From positions 1 through 64,000 of the forward strand of contig NZ_JBKEBF010000040.1 of the NCBI RefSeq assembly GCF_047973035.1: a stretch of 64,000 nt of DNA, in the 5' to 3' direction. The notes under the pieces were generated by a model that did no database searches, was not told the DNA's origin, and saw nothing but the letters and a program-made list of their open reading frames with translations. This DNA is from Oleidesulfovibrio sp047973035 (GTDB lineage: Bacteria; Desulfobacterota; Desulfovibrionia; Desulfovibrionales; Desulfovibrionaceae). Position 1 is the stretch's first letter, and each line of letters opens with the position of its first letter. This document shows, piece after piece, positions 6,700 to 15,116 of the stretch. The position numbers were made by a program, and so were the translations under genes.

Positions 6700-8634
6700 G
6701 TGAAGGTTTCCATCGAAGGATCCGTGGTGGAGGTCGAGTCCGGCGCAAGCTGCCGGGACGTGCTCAAGAGTGCCTTGAGCGGAAAAAAATTTAAAAGCGT
6801 GTTGGCTGTCAAATGCGGCGACGCTATGCTCGATCTGACCGCGACCGTTCCGACTGCCTGCGAAACCCTTGAGCCTGTGTACGCAGACTCGCGCGAAGGG
6901 CTGGGACTTGTCCGTCACAGCGCGGCTCACGTAATGGCTGACGCTGTTCAGCGCCTTTTTCCCGGGGTGAAAGTCACCATCGGGCCCGCCATTGAAAACG
7001 GGTTCTACTACGATTTCGACTACGAGCGTCCTTTTACCGCCGATGATCTTGAGGCCATTGAGGCTGAAATGGATAAGATTATCAAGGCGGCGCATCCGTT
7101 TGAGCGCAGCGTCATGTCCAAGGACGATGCAAAGAAGATGTTCGCCGACATGGGCGAAACCTACAAGCTTGAACTGATTGATGCAGTTCCGGACGATATT
7201 GTTTCTATTTATCGTTGCGGCGACTTTGTCGACCTGTGCCGCGGTCCTCATATTCCCGATACCGGCCGTATCAACGCCGTCAAGCTTATGTCCGTTGCAG
7301 GCGCCTACTGGCGCGGTGACGAAAAGAACGCCATGCTTTCGCGCGTATACGGTACTGCGTTTCCTACTCCCAAGGAACTCAGCAGCTATCTTAACCGTCT
7401 GGAAGAAGCTAAAAAGCGTGACCACCGTAAGCTGGGTACGCAGCTTGAGCTGTTCAGCTTTCAGGAAGAAGGCGGCACCGGTATGGTGTACTGGCATCCC
7501 AAGGGTGCTTTGGTACGTACTATTCTTGAAGACTTCGAGCGCAAGCAGCATTTGAAGCGCGGTTACCAAATAGTGCAGACTCCGCAGATTCTGCGGCGCG
7601 AGCTGTGGGAAAAATCGGGCCACTACGACAACTACCGTGAAAACATGTACTTCACGGAAATTGACGAGCAGCCTTACGGCGTGAAGCCCATGAACTGCGT
7701 GGCGCACATGCTTGTGTACAAATCCCGCAGTCATAGCTACCGCGATCTGCCTGTCCGTCTGTTCGAGCTGGGTGTAGTTCACCGTCATGAAAAGAGCGGT
7801 GTGCTGCACGGTCTGCTGCGCGTTCGTCAGTTCACTCAGGATGATGCGCATATCATCTGTACTCCCGATCAGCTTGAAGGCGAAATCGTGGGCGTACTGA
7901 ATTTTGTGCGTGACATTATGAAAGTGTTCGGCTTTGAATATAAGATGGAAGTCAGCACCCGCCCCGAAAAGTCCATCGGTTCCGATGCAGATTGGGATCG
8001 TGCTACCGATGCGCTTATCAAGGCGCTGGAAGGGCAGGGGCTGCCCTACGAGATCAATGAAGGCGATGGTGCTTTTTATGGTCCCAAGATTGACGTGAAA
8101 CTGCGTGATTGTCTTGGGCGTGAGTGGCAGTGTGCTACGGTGCAGTGCGATTTCACCTTGCCGGAACGCTTTGATCTGGTGTACATCGATCAGGATGGTG
8201 AGCGCCATCGACCGGTTATGGTACATCGTGTTATTCTTGGTTCGGTCGAGCGCTTCATTGGTGTGCTTACCGAGCATTATGCAGGTGCGTTCCCCACGTG
8301 GCTCGCACCCGTTCAGGCACGTCTGCTCACTGTGACGGACGCCCAGAACGAGTTTGCGGAAGAAGCCCGCGCCCAGTTGATGGAGCAGGGTATTCGTGTC
8401 GAAGTAGACACCCGCAACGAAAAGCTCGGATATAAGGTACGTGAGGCCCAACTTGAAAAAATCCCTTACATCCTCGTTATAGGTGACAAGGAAGTGGAAG
8501 CCCGGGGCGTGAATGTGCGCCTGCGCAAGGGCGAGAACCTTGGTCTGAAAACGCTGGATGAAGTGGTGGAAGTCATTAAGGCCGATTGTGAAGAACCGTT
8601 CAAAAGTGGAGGAATGAGCTATAGCTTCTCCTAA
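6700..8634 (+). CDS. thrS: Threonine--tRNA ligase
   Basis: 644 residues, matching the full-length bacterial enzyme: N-terminal TGS domain (about 1-60), the editing domain with the RHSAAHVMADAV helix (HxxxH-type zinc/editing site), the class II catalytic core (about 240-530; MVYWHPKG, MNCVAHM, VRQFTQDDAH and VHRVILGSVERF motifs), and the C-terminal anticodon-binding domain. It charges tRNA-Thr. The GTG at 6700 is chosen over the TTG at 6640 because AAGGAG lies 8 nt before it and the protein then begins with the first TGS strand. Its 3' end overlaps infC by 14 bp, and it heads the translation operon thrS-infC-rpmI-rplT-pheS-pheT. Confidence 0.95.
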   Translation: MKVSIEGSVVEVESGASCRDVLKSALSGKKFKSVLAVKCGDAMLDLTATVPTACETLEPVYADSREGLGLVRHSAAHVMADAVQRLFPGVKVTIGPAIENGFYYDFDYERPFTADDLEAIEAEMDKIIKAAHPFERSVMSKDDAKKMFADMGETYKLELIDAVPDDIVSIYRCGDFVDLCRGPHIPDTGRINAVKLMSVAGAYWRGDEKNAMLSRVYGTAFPTPKELSSYLNRLEEAKKRDHRKLGTQLELFSFQEEGGTGMVYWHPKGALVRTILEDFERKQHLKRGYQIVQTPQILRRELWEKSGHYDNYRENMYFTEIDEQPYGVKPMNCVAHMLVYKSRSHSYRDLPVRLFELGVVHRHEKSGVLHGLLRVRQFTQDDAHIICTPDQLEGEIVGVLNFVRDIMKVFGFEYKMEVSTRPEKSIGSDADWDRATDALIKALEGQGLPYEINEGDGAFYGPKIDVKLRDCLGREWQCATVQCDFTLPERFDLVYIDQDGERHRPVMVHRVILGSVERFIGVLTEHYAGAFPTWLAPVQARLLTVTDAQNEFAEEARAQLMEQGIRVEVDTRNEKLGYKVREAQLEKIPYILVIGDKEVEARGVNVRLRKGENLGLKTLDEVVEVIKADCEEPFKSGGMSYSFS

Positions 8635-9169
8635 GTTTCGTCGGCAAGAGCCGCAGGACGTGACGCGCCGTAACGAACAGATTCGTGCGCGTGAAGTTCG
8701 TGTCATAGATGCTGATGGCGGTCAGCTAGGTATTATGGCCCGTAACGATGCCGTTGCCATTGCTAAAGACAAGGGTCTTGACCTTGTTGAAGTGGCAGCG
8801 GGTGCCGTACCCCCCGTGTGTAAGATCATGGACTACGGCAAGTTTAAGTACGAGGAACAGAAGAAAAAGCAGGAAGCCAAAAAAAGGCAGACTGTTATTC
8901 AGGTCAAGGAAATCAAGGTTCGTCCCAAAACTGACGAACATGATTACCAGACTAAACTTAAGCATATCCGCAGGTTCCTTGAAGATGGTGACAGATGCAA
9001 GGTGACGGTATTTTTCCGTGGTCGTGAAATTGTCCATAAGGACAGAGGCATGATTTTGCTTCAGCGCGCTCAGGAAGATACCAAAGATATCGCCAAGGTA
9101 GATCAGGAGCCCCGCGCTGAAGGGCGTACCCTGCACATGCTTCTGGCCCCGCTCGCCAAGAAGGCGTAA
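8621..9169 (+). CDS. infC: Translation initiation factor IF-3, apparent AUA start
   Basis: 182 residues from an ATA codon at 8621. GGAGGA (8608-8613) sits 7 nt before it, and reading from ATA gives a normal IF-3 N-terminus (MASPKFRRQEP) running into RRNEQIRAREVRVI. There is no in-frame ATG; the ATG at 8614 is in the thrS frame and the next in-frame GTG at 8660 lacks a ribosome site. IF-3 binds the 30S subunit and discriminates against non-AUG starts, and many infC genes use AUU, AUC or AUA starts for autoregulation. Both domains are present (N-domain, Lys-rich linker about 85-100, C-domain). Confidence 0.93.
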   Translation: MASPKFRRQEPQDVTRRNEQIRAREVRVIDADGGQLGIMARNDAVAIAKDKGLDLVEVAAGAVPPVCKIMDYGKFKYEEQKKKQEAKKRQTVIQVKEIKVRPKTDEHDYQTKLKHIRRFLEDGDRCKVTVFFRGREIVHKDRGMILLQRAQEDTKDIAKVDQEPRAEGRTLHMLLAPLAKKA

Positions 9170-9193
9170 ATTTCTCGACTTGACTTGAGTCGC

Positions 9194-9341
9194 ATGCGGA
9201 TGTATCGGCTTCTGTCCTGCCGGACGGAAGTGCGATGCCGCATTGTCTGCTCGGTCGGTATTGACCAGGTGATGGATGTAACACGGATAGACCCGCATCG
9301 GGTTGATTCGTCCGGATGGCGGCAGTTTTGCTGCACATCCG
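9194..9341 (+). promoter_or_regulatory. Structured RNA leader between infC and rpmI
   Basis: The 196-nt gap holds two strong hairpins. The first is a long one: 9194-9199/9238-9243 (ATGCGG/CCGCAT), 9204-9207/9233-9236 (ATCG/CGAT) and 9209-9217/9222-9230 (nine pairs, one G-U) with a TGCC loop. The second has CGGATG/CATCCG (9313-9318/9336-9341) and GCAG/CTGC with a TTTT loop, ending 11 nt before the rpmI ribosome site. No T run follows either. In other bacteria L20 represses its own operon through such a leader; this role here is an inference. Confidence 0.5.
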
Positions 9342-9365
9342 AAGCATATGGCAAGGAGTGATCAC

Positions 9366-9563
9366 ATGCCTAAGATCAAAACCAGACGCTGCGCTGCAAA
9401 GCGCTTCTCTGTGACCGGCACCGGTAAATTCAAGCGCCGCCGCAAGAACATGCGTCACATTCTGACCAAGAAGGCTCCCAAGCGCAAAATGCAGCTTGGA
9501 CAATCCGCGCTTGTTGACAAGACCAACGAAAAGGCCGTCAAGCGCATGCTGCCCTACGCATAA
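9366..9563 (+). CDS. rpmI: 50S ribosomal protein L35
   Basis: 65 residues, very basic, the standard L35 length. It begins MPKIKTRRCAAKRFSVTGTG, with the family's GTGKFKRR block, and ends in KRMLPYA. AAGGAG precedes the ATG at 9366; the open frame upstream is not used. It lies between infC and rplT, the near-universal order. Confidence 0.96.
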   Translation: MPKIKTRRCAAKRFSVTGTGKFKRRRKNMRHILTKKAPKRKMQLGQSALVDKTNEKAVKRMLPYA

Positions 9564-9647
9564 GCGTAGGCGTGTGCAATAGATTTTATAGCAGGCTCCG
9601 CTGGCTCATTACTCTCGCCTCGCGGAGTTCATAAATGGAGGTAATCC

Positions 9648-10001
9648 ATGCGTGTAAAGAGAGGTATGACGGCTCACAGACGTCATAAAAAATACCTGAA
9701 GATGGCCAAAGGCTACCGTGGTGGTCGCAGTAAACTGTACCGTACCGCCCGGGAGGCCGTGGAACGCTCACTTGCCTACTCGACCCGTGACCGTAAGGTT
9801 CGTAAGCGTGAGTTCCGTAAGCTTTGGATTCTGCGTATCAATGCAGCAGCCCGTGAAAACGGTATTTCTTACAGCAAGTTCATCCACGGCCTGAATCTGG
9901 CCGGTATTGAACTGAACCGCAAGGTGCTGGCAGATCTCGCCGTTCGCGAAAAAGCGGACTTCGCCAAGCTGGCGGAACTCGTGAAGTCGAAACTCAGCTA
10001 G
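9648..10001 (+). CDS. rplT: 50S ribosomal protein L20
   Basis: 117 residues, the normal length. MRVKRGMTAHRRHKK and AKGYRGGRSKLYRTA are the conserved RNA-binding N-terminal extension; the globular C-terminal domain (about 60-117) follows. GGAGG lies 7-8 nt before the ATG. L20 is needed for early 50S assembly and often represses rpmI-rplT by binding leader RNA, which makes the hairpins at 9194-9341 a plausible target. Confidence 0.97.
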   Translation: MRVKRGMTAHRRHKKYLKMAKGYRGGRSKLYRTAREAVERSLAYSTRDRKVRKREFRKLWILRINAAARENGISYSKFIHGLNLAGIELNRKVLADLAVREKADFAKLAELVKSKLS

Positions 10002-10024
10002 ATACGAATCGGGACTCCATCCCT

Positions 10025-11062
10025 ATGACCCTGGTCAATGAATTGGAGAGCCTGGTCCCGGACCTTGCCAAGGGCCTGGATCAGGCTTCTTCTTTAGAAG
10101 TACTGGAAGAGCTGCGCATTGATTTTCTCGGCCGTAAAGGTCGTCTTGCGCAGATCATGGGCCGCCTGCCTGAACTCGCTCCCGAGGAGCGTCCCGTGGT
10201 GGGCAAGACGGCTAATGCCGTCAAGGAATCACTCAATAATCTGTTCGATCAGCGCAAGGCCGCGCTGGAAGACGCCCGCGAGGCTGAAAAGCTGTCGCGT
10301 TTCGACCCTTCCATGCCGGGCCGTATGCCCAAAGTGGGCTCGCTGCACCCCGTAACGCAGGTGATGGATGAAATCTGTCAGGTCTTTAAGGGCCTTGGCT
10401 ATGATATCGTCACCGGCCCCGAGGTGGAGAACGATTACCACAACTTTGAAGCGCTCAACATGCCGCCGGAGCATCCCGCCCGCGACATGCAGGATACGCT
10501 GTACGTAACCGAAAATATCCTGCTGCGTACGCACACCTCGCCTTTGCAGGTGCGCACCATGAAAGAGCGCAAGCCCCCGGTTGCCGCCATTGCCCCCGGC
10601 AAGGTGTATCGCCGTGACTCAGACCTTACGCATACTCCCATGTTCCATCAGATTGAGGGCTTCATGGTAGACCGTAACGTCAGCATGGCGGACCTGCGCG
10701 GCACGCTTACCTCGTTCTTGCAGCAGGTATTCGGTAAGAATACCAAAGTGCGTTTCCGTCCCAGCTTTTTCCCCTTTACCGAACCCAGCGCCGAAGTAGA
10801 TATTTCGTGCTGCATCTGCGGTGGAGAAGGCTACAAGGACGGCGCACCCTGCCGTGTTTGCAAAACCACAGGCTGGGTTGAGATTCTTGGGTGCGGCATG
10901 ATCGACCCCGAAGTCTTCAAGTCTGTGGGGTATGACCCCGAAGAGTATTCCGGTTTTGCGTTTGGCCTTGGCGTTGAACGTGTGACCATGCTCAAATACG
11001 GCATCGGTGATCTGCGTATGTTCTTTGAAAACGACGTACGCTTTTTGCGACAGTTTGCGTAA
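10025..11062 (+). CDS. pheS: Phenylalanine--tRNA ligase alpha subunit
   Basis: 345 residues. The N-terminal coiled-coil tRNA-binding arm (about 1-90) is followed by the class II catalytic domain with LHPVTQVMDEI, LLRTHTSPLQVR, VYRRDSDLTHTPMFHQIEG (motif 2) and FGLGVERVTMLKYGI (motif 3). A Cys-rich segment (CCICGGEGYKDGAPCRVCKTTGW, positions about 259-281) is present as in many PheS. It forms the alpha2beta2 enzyme with PheT. It starts 24 bp after rplT and has no separate promoter visible. Confidence 0.97.
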   Translation: MTLVNELESLVPDLAKGLDQASSLEVLEELRIDFLGRKGRLAQIMGRLPELAPEERPVVGKTANAVKESLNNLFDQRKAALEDAREAEKLSRFDPSMPGRMPKVGSLHPVTQVMDEICQVFKGLGYDIVTGPEVENDYHNFEALNMPPEHPARDMQDTLYVTENILLRTHTSPLQVRTMKERKPPVAAIAPGKVYRRDSDLTHTPMFHQIEGFMVDRNVSMADLRGTLTSFLQQVFGKNTKVRFRPSFFPFTEPSAEVDISCCICGGEGYKDGAPCRVCKTTGWVEILGCGMIDPEVFKSVGYDPEEYSGFAFGLGVERVTMLKYGIGDLRMFFENDVRFLRQFA

Positions 11063-11224
11063 AACGGCCGGTTAGCTGCATGGCTTTTGGCTGTGTCTGC
11101 TGACCGTCTGATACCGTTTTTGCGGGGCGCGTATGGGCGTCCCGCTGCGCGGCAGCCAGCTGCGTAGCAAATGAGAATTTAAGCCTGCATGACCGGATGC
11201 TGCGTCCGGCCACGGGAGACGAGG

Positions 11225-13627
11225 ATGCTTCTTAGTCTGAATTGGCTGCGGGAATTTGTGCCCTACACCGGCACCGCACAGGAGCTGGGTGACCGGCTGA
11301 CCATGCTGGGCCTTGAACTTGAGGAAATCACCCGCCCCTTTGACGCCATTGCGGATATCGTGGTGGGCTATGTGCTGGAGCGTGATCAGCACCCCGAAGC
11401 GGACAAACTGTCTGTGTGTAAGGTTGATGTCGGCACCGAAGTGCTGGACATCGTGTGCGGTGCGCCCAACGTGGCAGCAGGGCAGAAAGTGCCTGTTGCC
11501 AAAGTCGGCGTCACCATGCCTTCCGGCCTGAAAATTAAAAAAGCCAAACTGCGCGGTCAGCCCTCCTGCGGTATGATCTGCTCAGAGTCGGAACTCGGCC
11601 TTTCCGATGAATCCGACGGCATCATGGTTCTGCCTGCCGACTTCACCCCCGGTGACCGTCTGGTGGATGTGCTGAACCTTGACGACACGGTGCTGGATAT
11701 CAGCATCACCCCCAACAGAGCTGACTGCCTTTCCGTTCTGGGCCTTGCCCGCGAAGTGGCACTCGCTTTTGACCTGCCTCTTACACTGCCCGAGCTGAAA
11801 CTGAACGAGCAGGGTGAAGATGCCTCCGGTGCCATGAAGATTGAAATCGCCGATGGCGAGCAGTGCCCCGTGTATCAGGGCCGCGTCATCGACGGTATCA
11901 GCATCGGTCCTTCACCCATGTGGATGCGGAACCGTCTTATGTCGGTCGGCGTGCGCCCCATTTCAAACATCGTGGACGTGACCAACTACATAATGATGGA
12001 GCTTGGTCAGCCCCTGCATGCTTTTGATATGGACCTGCTCGAAGGTGGACGCATTGTTGTCGAACATGCGCAGGAAGGGCAGAAGGTTATTACCCTTGAT
12101 GAACAGGAACGCACGCTGCTGGCTTCTGACCTGCTTATCAAGGACGGCAGCAAAGCTGTTGCTCTTGCCGGTGTGATGGGGGGTGCCAATACCGAAATTA
12201 ATGACGCAAGCAAGCGGGTATTTTTGGAGTGCGCAGTCTTCAAGCCTGCCACTATCCGTAAAACAGCCCGCAGGCTGGCACTTGGCAGCGAATCCTCGTA
12301 TCGCTACGAGCGCGGCGTAGATCAGGTGCTTTCCACTTTTGCCATGAACAGAGCTGCGCAGCTTATGAGCGAGCTGAGCGGCGGTGCATTGCGCCCCGGT
12401 GTTTGCCGTGCTGAACCTAAGGCATGGACTGCCCCTGAACTGCGCTTCCGTCCCGCACGTGCTGCTGCTTTGCTGGGCATTCCACTGGAAGATGACTTCT
12501 GCCGCGTTACGCTTGAAAAGCTGGGCTGCACCATTTCCGTAGCGGATACCGGTGACTGGAAGGTAATTGCCCCCAGCCATCGCCATGACTTCGAGCGCGA
12601 AGCCGACCTGATCGAAGAAGTCGGCCGCGTATACGGCATGGACAATATTCCGCCTGTGCTGCCTCATGTTTCCAAGCCTCTTGAGCAGGGCAAGGCTGAC
12701 AGCGAATATGATTTCTGGATGCGTGTTAAAGCGTGGGGCCGCGGCATCGGTCTGAACGAAGCCGTCAACTACAGCTTTGTAGGGCACAAGGACCTTGATT
12801 TTCTGGGTCTGCCTGCAGAAAACCGCATTTCAATCATGAACCCGCTTACTTCCGAGCAGGACGTGCTGCGCACTGAGCTGGCCCCGGGCCTGCTTAATAC
12901 GTTGCGTCACAACCTTGCACAAGGCCGTACAGGTCTGCAGGTTTTTGAGCTGGCTCATATTTTTGAGGCAGATGCCACTTCAGACACCACCGCCCGCGAA
13001 TCCGGCAGGCTCGGTCTGCTGGTATACGGGCTGCGTCATGAAGACGGCTGGCCCCGCCGTGAAGAAGAAGCCGGTTACGAAGACCTCAAAGGTATTGTCG
13101 AGCATTTGCTGCGTGTGCTGAATCTCGGCTCCGCAACCTTTACGTTGCGAAACAGTCACAGCTGGCTGCTTCCCTGCGTTGAAGTTCGCATTGGCGGTAC
13201 TTTTGTCGGCGTGATGGGCCGTGTGAAGCCTGCCATTGCAGATGCCTACCATGCCCGTAAAGATGTCTGGATGGCAGAGCTGGAGCTGGATACGTTGCGT
13301 GCTATGAACGCACAGGTTGAACTGCAGTTTGCCGCATTGCCGGTATTCCCGCCCGTCAAGCGTGATATCACCGTCATGGCTCCTGCAACCATGCCTGTAG
13401 GCGCTATTGTGGACCACGTGCAGAGCATCAATCTGAAGCTTTTCAGCGACATCGTGCTTGTTGACGTATTCGAGCCGGAAACGCCTGAAGGCGGTCAGCC
13501 CGAGCGCAACCTTACCTTCCGACTTACCTTCAGACACGCAGAGCGTACCTTGAAGGACAAGGAAGTGGACAAAGAGCGCGACAAAGTGGCAAAATCGCTC
13601 ACGGAAGCACTGGGAGTCCGTATTTAA
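11225..13627 (+). CDS. pheT: Phenylalanine--tRNA ligase beta subunit
   Basis: 800 residues, full length. Order of domains: EMAP-type tRNA-binding domain (about 40-150, KLSVCKVD), B3/B4 editing domain (about 210-390), B5 domains (about 400-470), the inactive synthetase-like core, and the C-terminal FDX-ACB anticodon-binding domain (about 705-800, FPPVKRDITVM). Start at the ATG of MLLSLNWLREFVPY, with a purine-rich GGGAGACGAGG just upstream; the longer frame is not supported. A 162-bp spacer separates it from pheS; I see no gene or clear signal in it. Confidence 0.96.
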   Translation: MLLSLNWLREFVPYTGTAQELGDRLTMLGLELEEITRPFDAIADIVVGYVLERDQHPEADKLSVCKVDVGTEVLDIVCGAPNVAAGQKVPVAKVGVTMPSGLKIKKAKLRGQPSCGMICSESELGLSDESDGIMVLPADFTPGDRLVDVLNLDDTVLDISITPNRADCLSVLGLAREVALAFDLPLTLPELKLNEQGEDASGAMKIEIADGEQCPVYQGRVIDGISIGPSPMWMRNRLMSVGVRPISNIVDVTNYIMMELGQPLHAFDMDLLEGGRIVVEHAQEGQKVITLDEQERTLLASDLLIKDGSKAVALAGVMGGANTEINDASKRVFLECAVFKPATIRKTARRLALGSESSYRYERGVDQVLSTFAMNRAAQLMSELSGGALRPGVCRAEPKAWTAPELRFRPARAAALLGIPLEDDFCRVTLEKLGCTISVADTGDWKVIAPSHRHDFEREADLIEEVGRVYGMDNIPPVLPHVSKPLEQGKADSEYDFWMRVKAWGRGIGLNEAVNYSFVGHKDLDFLGLPAENRISIMNPLTSEQDVLRTELAPGLLNTLRHNLAQGRTGLQVFELAHIFEADATSDTTARESGRLGLLVYGLRHEDGWPRREEEAGYEDLKGIVEHLLRVLNLGSATFTLRNSHSWLLPCVEVRIGGTFVGVMGRVKPAIADAYHARKDVWMAELELDTLRAMNAQVELQFAALPVFPPVKRDITVMAPATMPVGAIVDHVQSINLKLFSDIVLVDVFEPETPEGGQPERNLTFRLTFRHAERTLKDKEVDKERDKVAKSLTEALGVRI

Positions 13628-13635
13628 TACGGCCT

Positions 13636-13676
13636 GCCCGTATGCATCGCCCGGAAGTCAGGCTCTGCATACGGGC
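13636..13676 (+). terminator. Long inverted repeat after pheT (possible terminator)
   Basis: Eleven-base perfect arms (GCCCGTATGCA / TGCATACGGGC) with a 19-nt loop, starting 8 bp after the pheT stop. No T run follows directly, so termination may be inefficient or need Rho. Confidence 0.45.
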
Positions 13677-13844
13677 GGGACGTTGTTGAACGGTATTTTT
13701 TGTTTCGACGGCATTCCGCCTTGTGGCAGGATATGGACGAGCGCCCGAAGCTGTGCGGCAGGATGTTGTATGGCTTTGTGACGTCGGACGGACACCCGCA
13801 GCACCGGCTTGTGGTGCGTGCTGCTTCCAGCAAAGGGAGAAGGC

Positions 13845-14228
13845 ATGTCAGGCACCGTTTACCGGATAGGCGAAGCCGCCAGATTACTGAACCTTAAGAC
13901 ATATGTTCTGCGCTTCTGGGAAACGGAGTTTCCTCAGCTTGTGCCCGAACGTGCAGAAAGCGGTCAGCGTCTGTACACTGAACGGAACATAGAGTTGCTC
14001 AAGCAGATACGCTATATGCTGCATGAGCAGGGGTTGACGATCGAAGGCGCACGAAAAGTGCTGGCGGAACAGCAAAGCAGCCAGAGTGCGGCACAGTGTG
14101 CGGAAGAAGCCGCAACGCAGCCTGCACCGGCAGAAAATGGCATCGCTCGTAACGTTTTGCTGGACGTACTTGATGAGCTGCAGGAACTACGCAGTTTGCT
14201 GGGCGATGTCGATTCGGGACGCGAATAG
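13845..14228 (+). CDS. MerR-family transcriptional regulator
   Basis: 127 residues. The N-terminal winged helix-turn-helix is clear: YRIGEAARLLNLKTYVLRFWETEF (residues 5-28), then RLYTERNIELLKQIRYMLHEQGLTIEGARKVL. A short Gln/Ala-rich linker and a leucine-rich dimerisation helix end the protein. There are no Cys in the C-terminal part, so it is not a typical metal sensor. GGGAG precedes the ATG at 13845. It sits between pheT and rpe, 19 bp before rpe; a MerR-like gene after pheT is, to my knowledge, common in this family. Its ligand and targets cannot be read. Confidence 0.85.
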   Translation: MSGTVYRIGEAARLLNLKTYVLRFWETEFPQLVPERAESGQRLYTERNIELLKQIRYMLHEQGLTIEGARKVLAEQQSSQSAAQCAEEAATQPAPAENGIARNVLLDVLDELQELRSLLGDVDSGRE

Positions 14229-14247
14229 CGTGCCGAGAGGAACCAAT

Positions 14248-14901
14248 ATGATTTTATCTCCTTCGCTGCTGTCTTCTGATTTCGGAAGACTGGCAGACGA
14301 GCTTGCCGCACTGGAAGAGGCAGGACTTTCCTGGGTGCATTGGGATGTGATGGACGGGATGTTTGTTCCCAATATCACTCTGGGTGCTCCCATCATCAAG
14401 CGGCTGCGCAAAAACAGTAAGCTGTTTTTTGACGTGCACCTGATGGTGCAGTCGCCCGAACGCTACATCGGCGATTTTGTCGATGCCGGCGCCGACATGC
14501 TGGTAGTACATGCCGAAGCTACCAATCATCTTGAAAGAACCCTCAGCGAAATCCGCCGTCAGGGCGCGCAATGCGGTGTGGCGCTTAATCCGCATACTCC
14601 GCTCAGCGTGCTGGACTATGTGCTGGACCAGCTGGACATGGTTCTTATTATGAGCGTTAACCCCGGCTTCGGCGGGCAGAAGTTTATTCCTTTCAGCATG
14701 CGTAAAATCGAAGAACTATCCGCTATGATCAAAGGGCGGGGTCTTAAGACTCTGATTCAGGTCGACGGCGGAGTTGATCCCGAGAATACACCAGAACTGG
14801 TCTGCCGCGGTGCGGATGTCTTGGTTTCCGGTTCGGCGTTTTTCGGGCATCCCCCTTATCGTCAGCGGCATGAAGCCTTTCAGGCAGCGGCCGCCCGGTA
14901 G
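14248..14901 (+). CDS. rpe: Ribulose-phosphate 3-epimerase
   Basis: 217 residues, TIM barrel. Signatures: ILSPSLLSSDF at the N-terminus, HWDVMDGMFVPN (metal-binding His and catalytic Asp), FFDVHLMV (second His), VNPGFGGQKF and QVDGGV (catalytic Asp) and a phosphate-binding end VLVSGSAFFG. It interconverts ribulose-5-phosphate and xylulose-5-phosphate. Start at 14248 with GAGAGGA upstream; a longer frame overlaps the MerR gene and is not real. It precedes tkt and pgk, so non-oxidative pentose phosphate enzymes are grouped here. A terminator follows immediately. Confidence 0.96.
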   Translation: MILSPSLLSSDFGRLADELAALEEAGLSWVHWDVMDGMFVPNITLGAPIIKRLRKNSKLFFDVHLMVQSPERYIGDFVDAGADMLVVHAEATNHLERTLSEIRRQGAQCGVALNPHTPLSVLDYVLDQLDMVLIMSVNPGFGGQKFIPFSMRKIEELSAMIKGRGLKTLIQVDGGVDPENTPELVCRGADVLVSGSAFFGHPPYRQRHEAFQAAAAR

Positions 14902-14918
14902 TATATCTGCAATGGAAC

Positions 14919-14945
14919 GGGGCACGGTAACACGTGCCCCTTTTT
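14919..14945 (+). terminator. Terminator after rpe
   Basis: Eight-bp stem GGGGCACG / CGTGCCCC followed by TTTTT, 18 bp after the stop codon. Confidence 0.88.
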
Positions 14946-15116
14946 CGGGCTGTCGGCTGAAATCCTGTACGATTAAACAGTCCGGTCCGGGTGCGGTGCT
15001 GTAGCCGCGCTATTGAAAAATGTTTTCAGTGGTTGTCTTCCCTGTTGCAAGCGACTAGGGAAGCTCCAGCCGGAGCAGTAACGCTTCGGCAATCAGTCAC
15101 CCTTCAGGAGGATCAG

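Noticed and set aside
6643..8706. 687-residue open frame on the minus strand opposite thrS
   Set aside because: It mirrors thrS, has no ribosome site or recognisable domain, and thrS is certain; long antisense frames are common in this codon usage.
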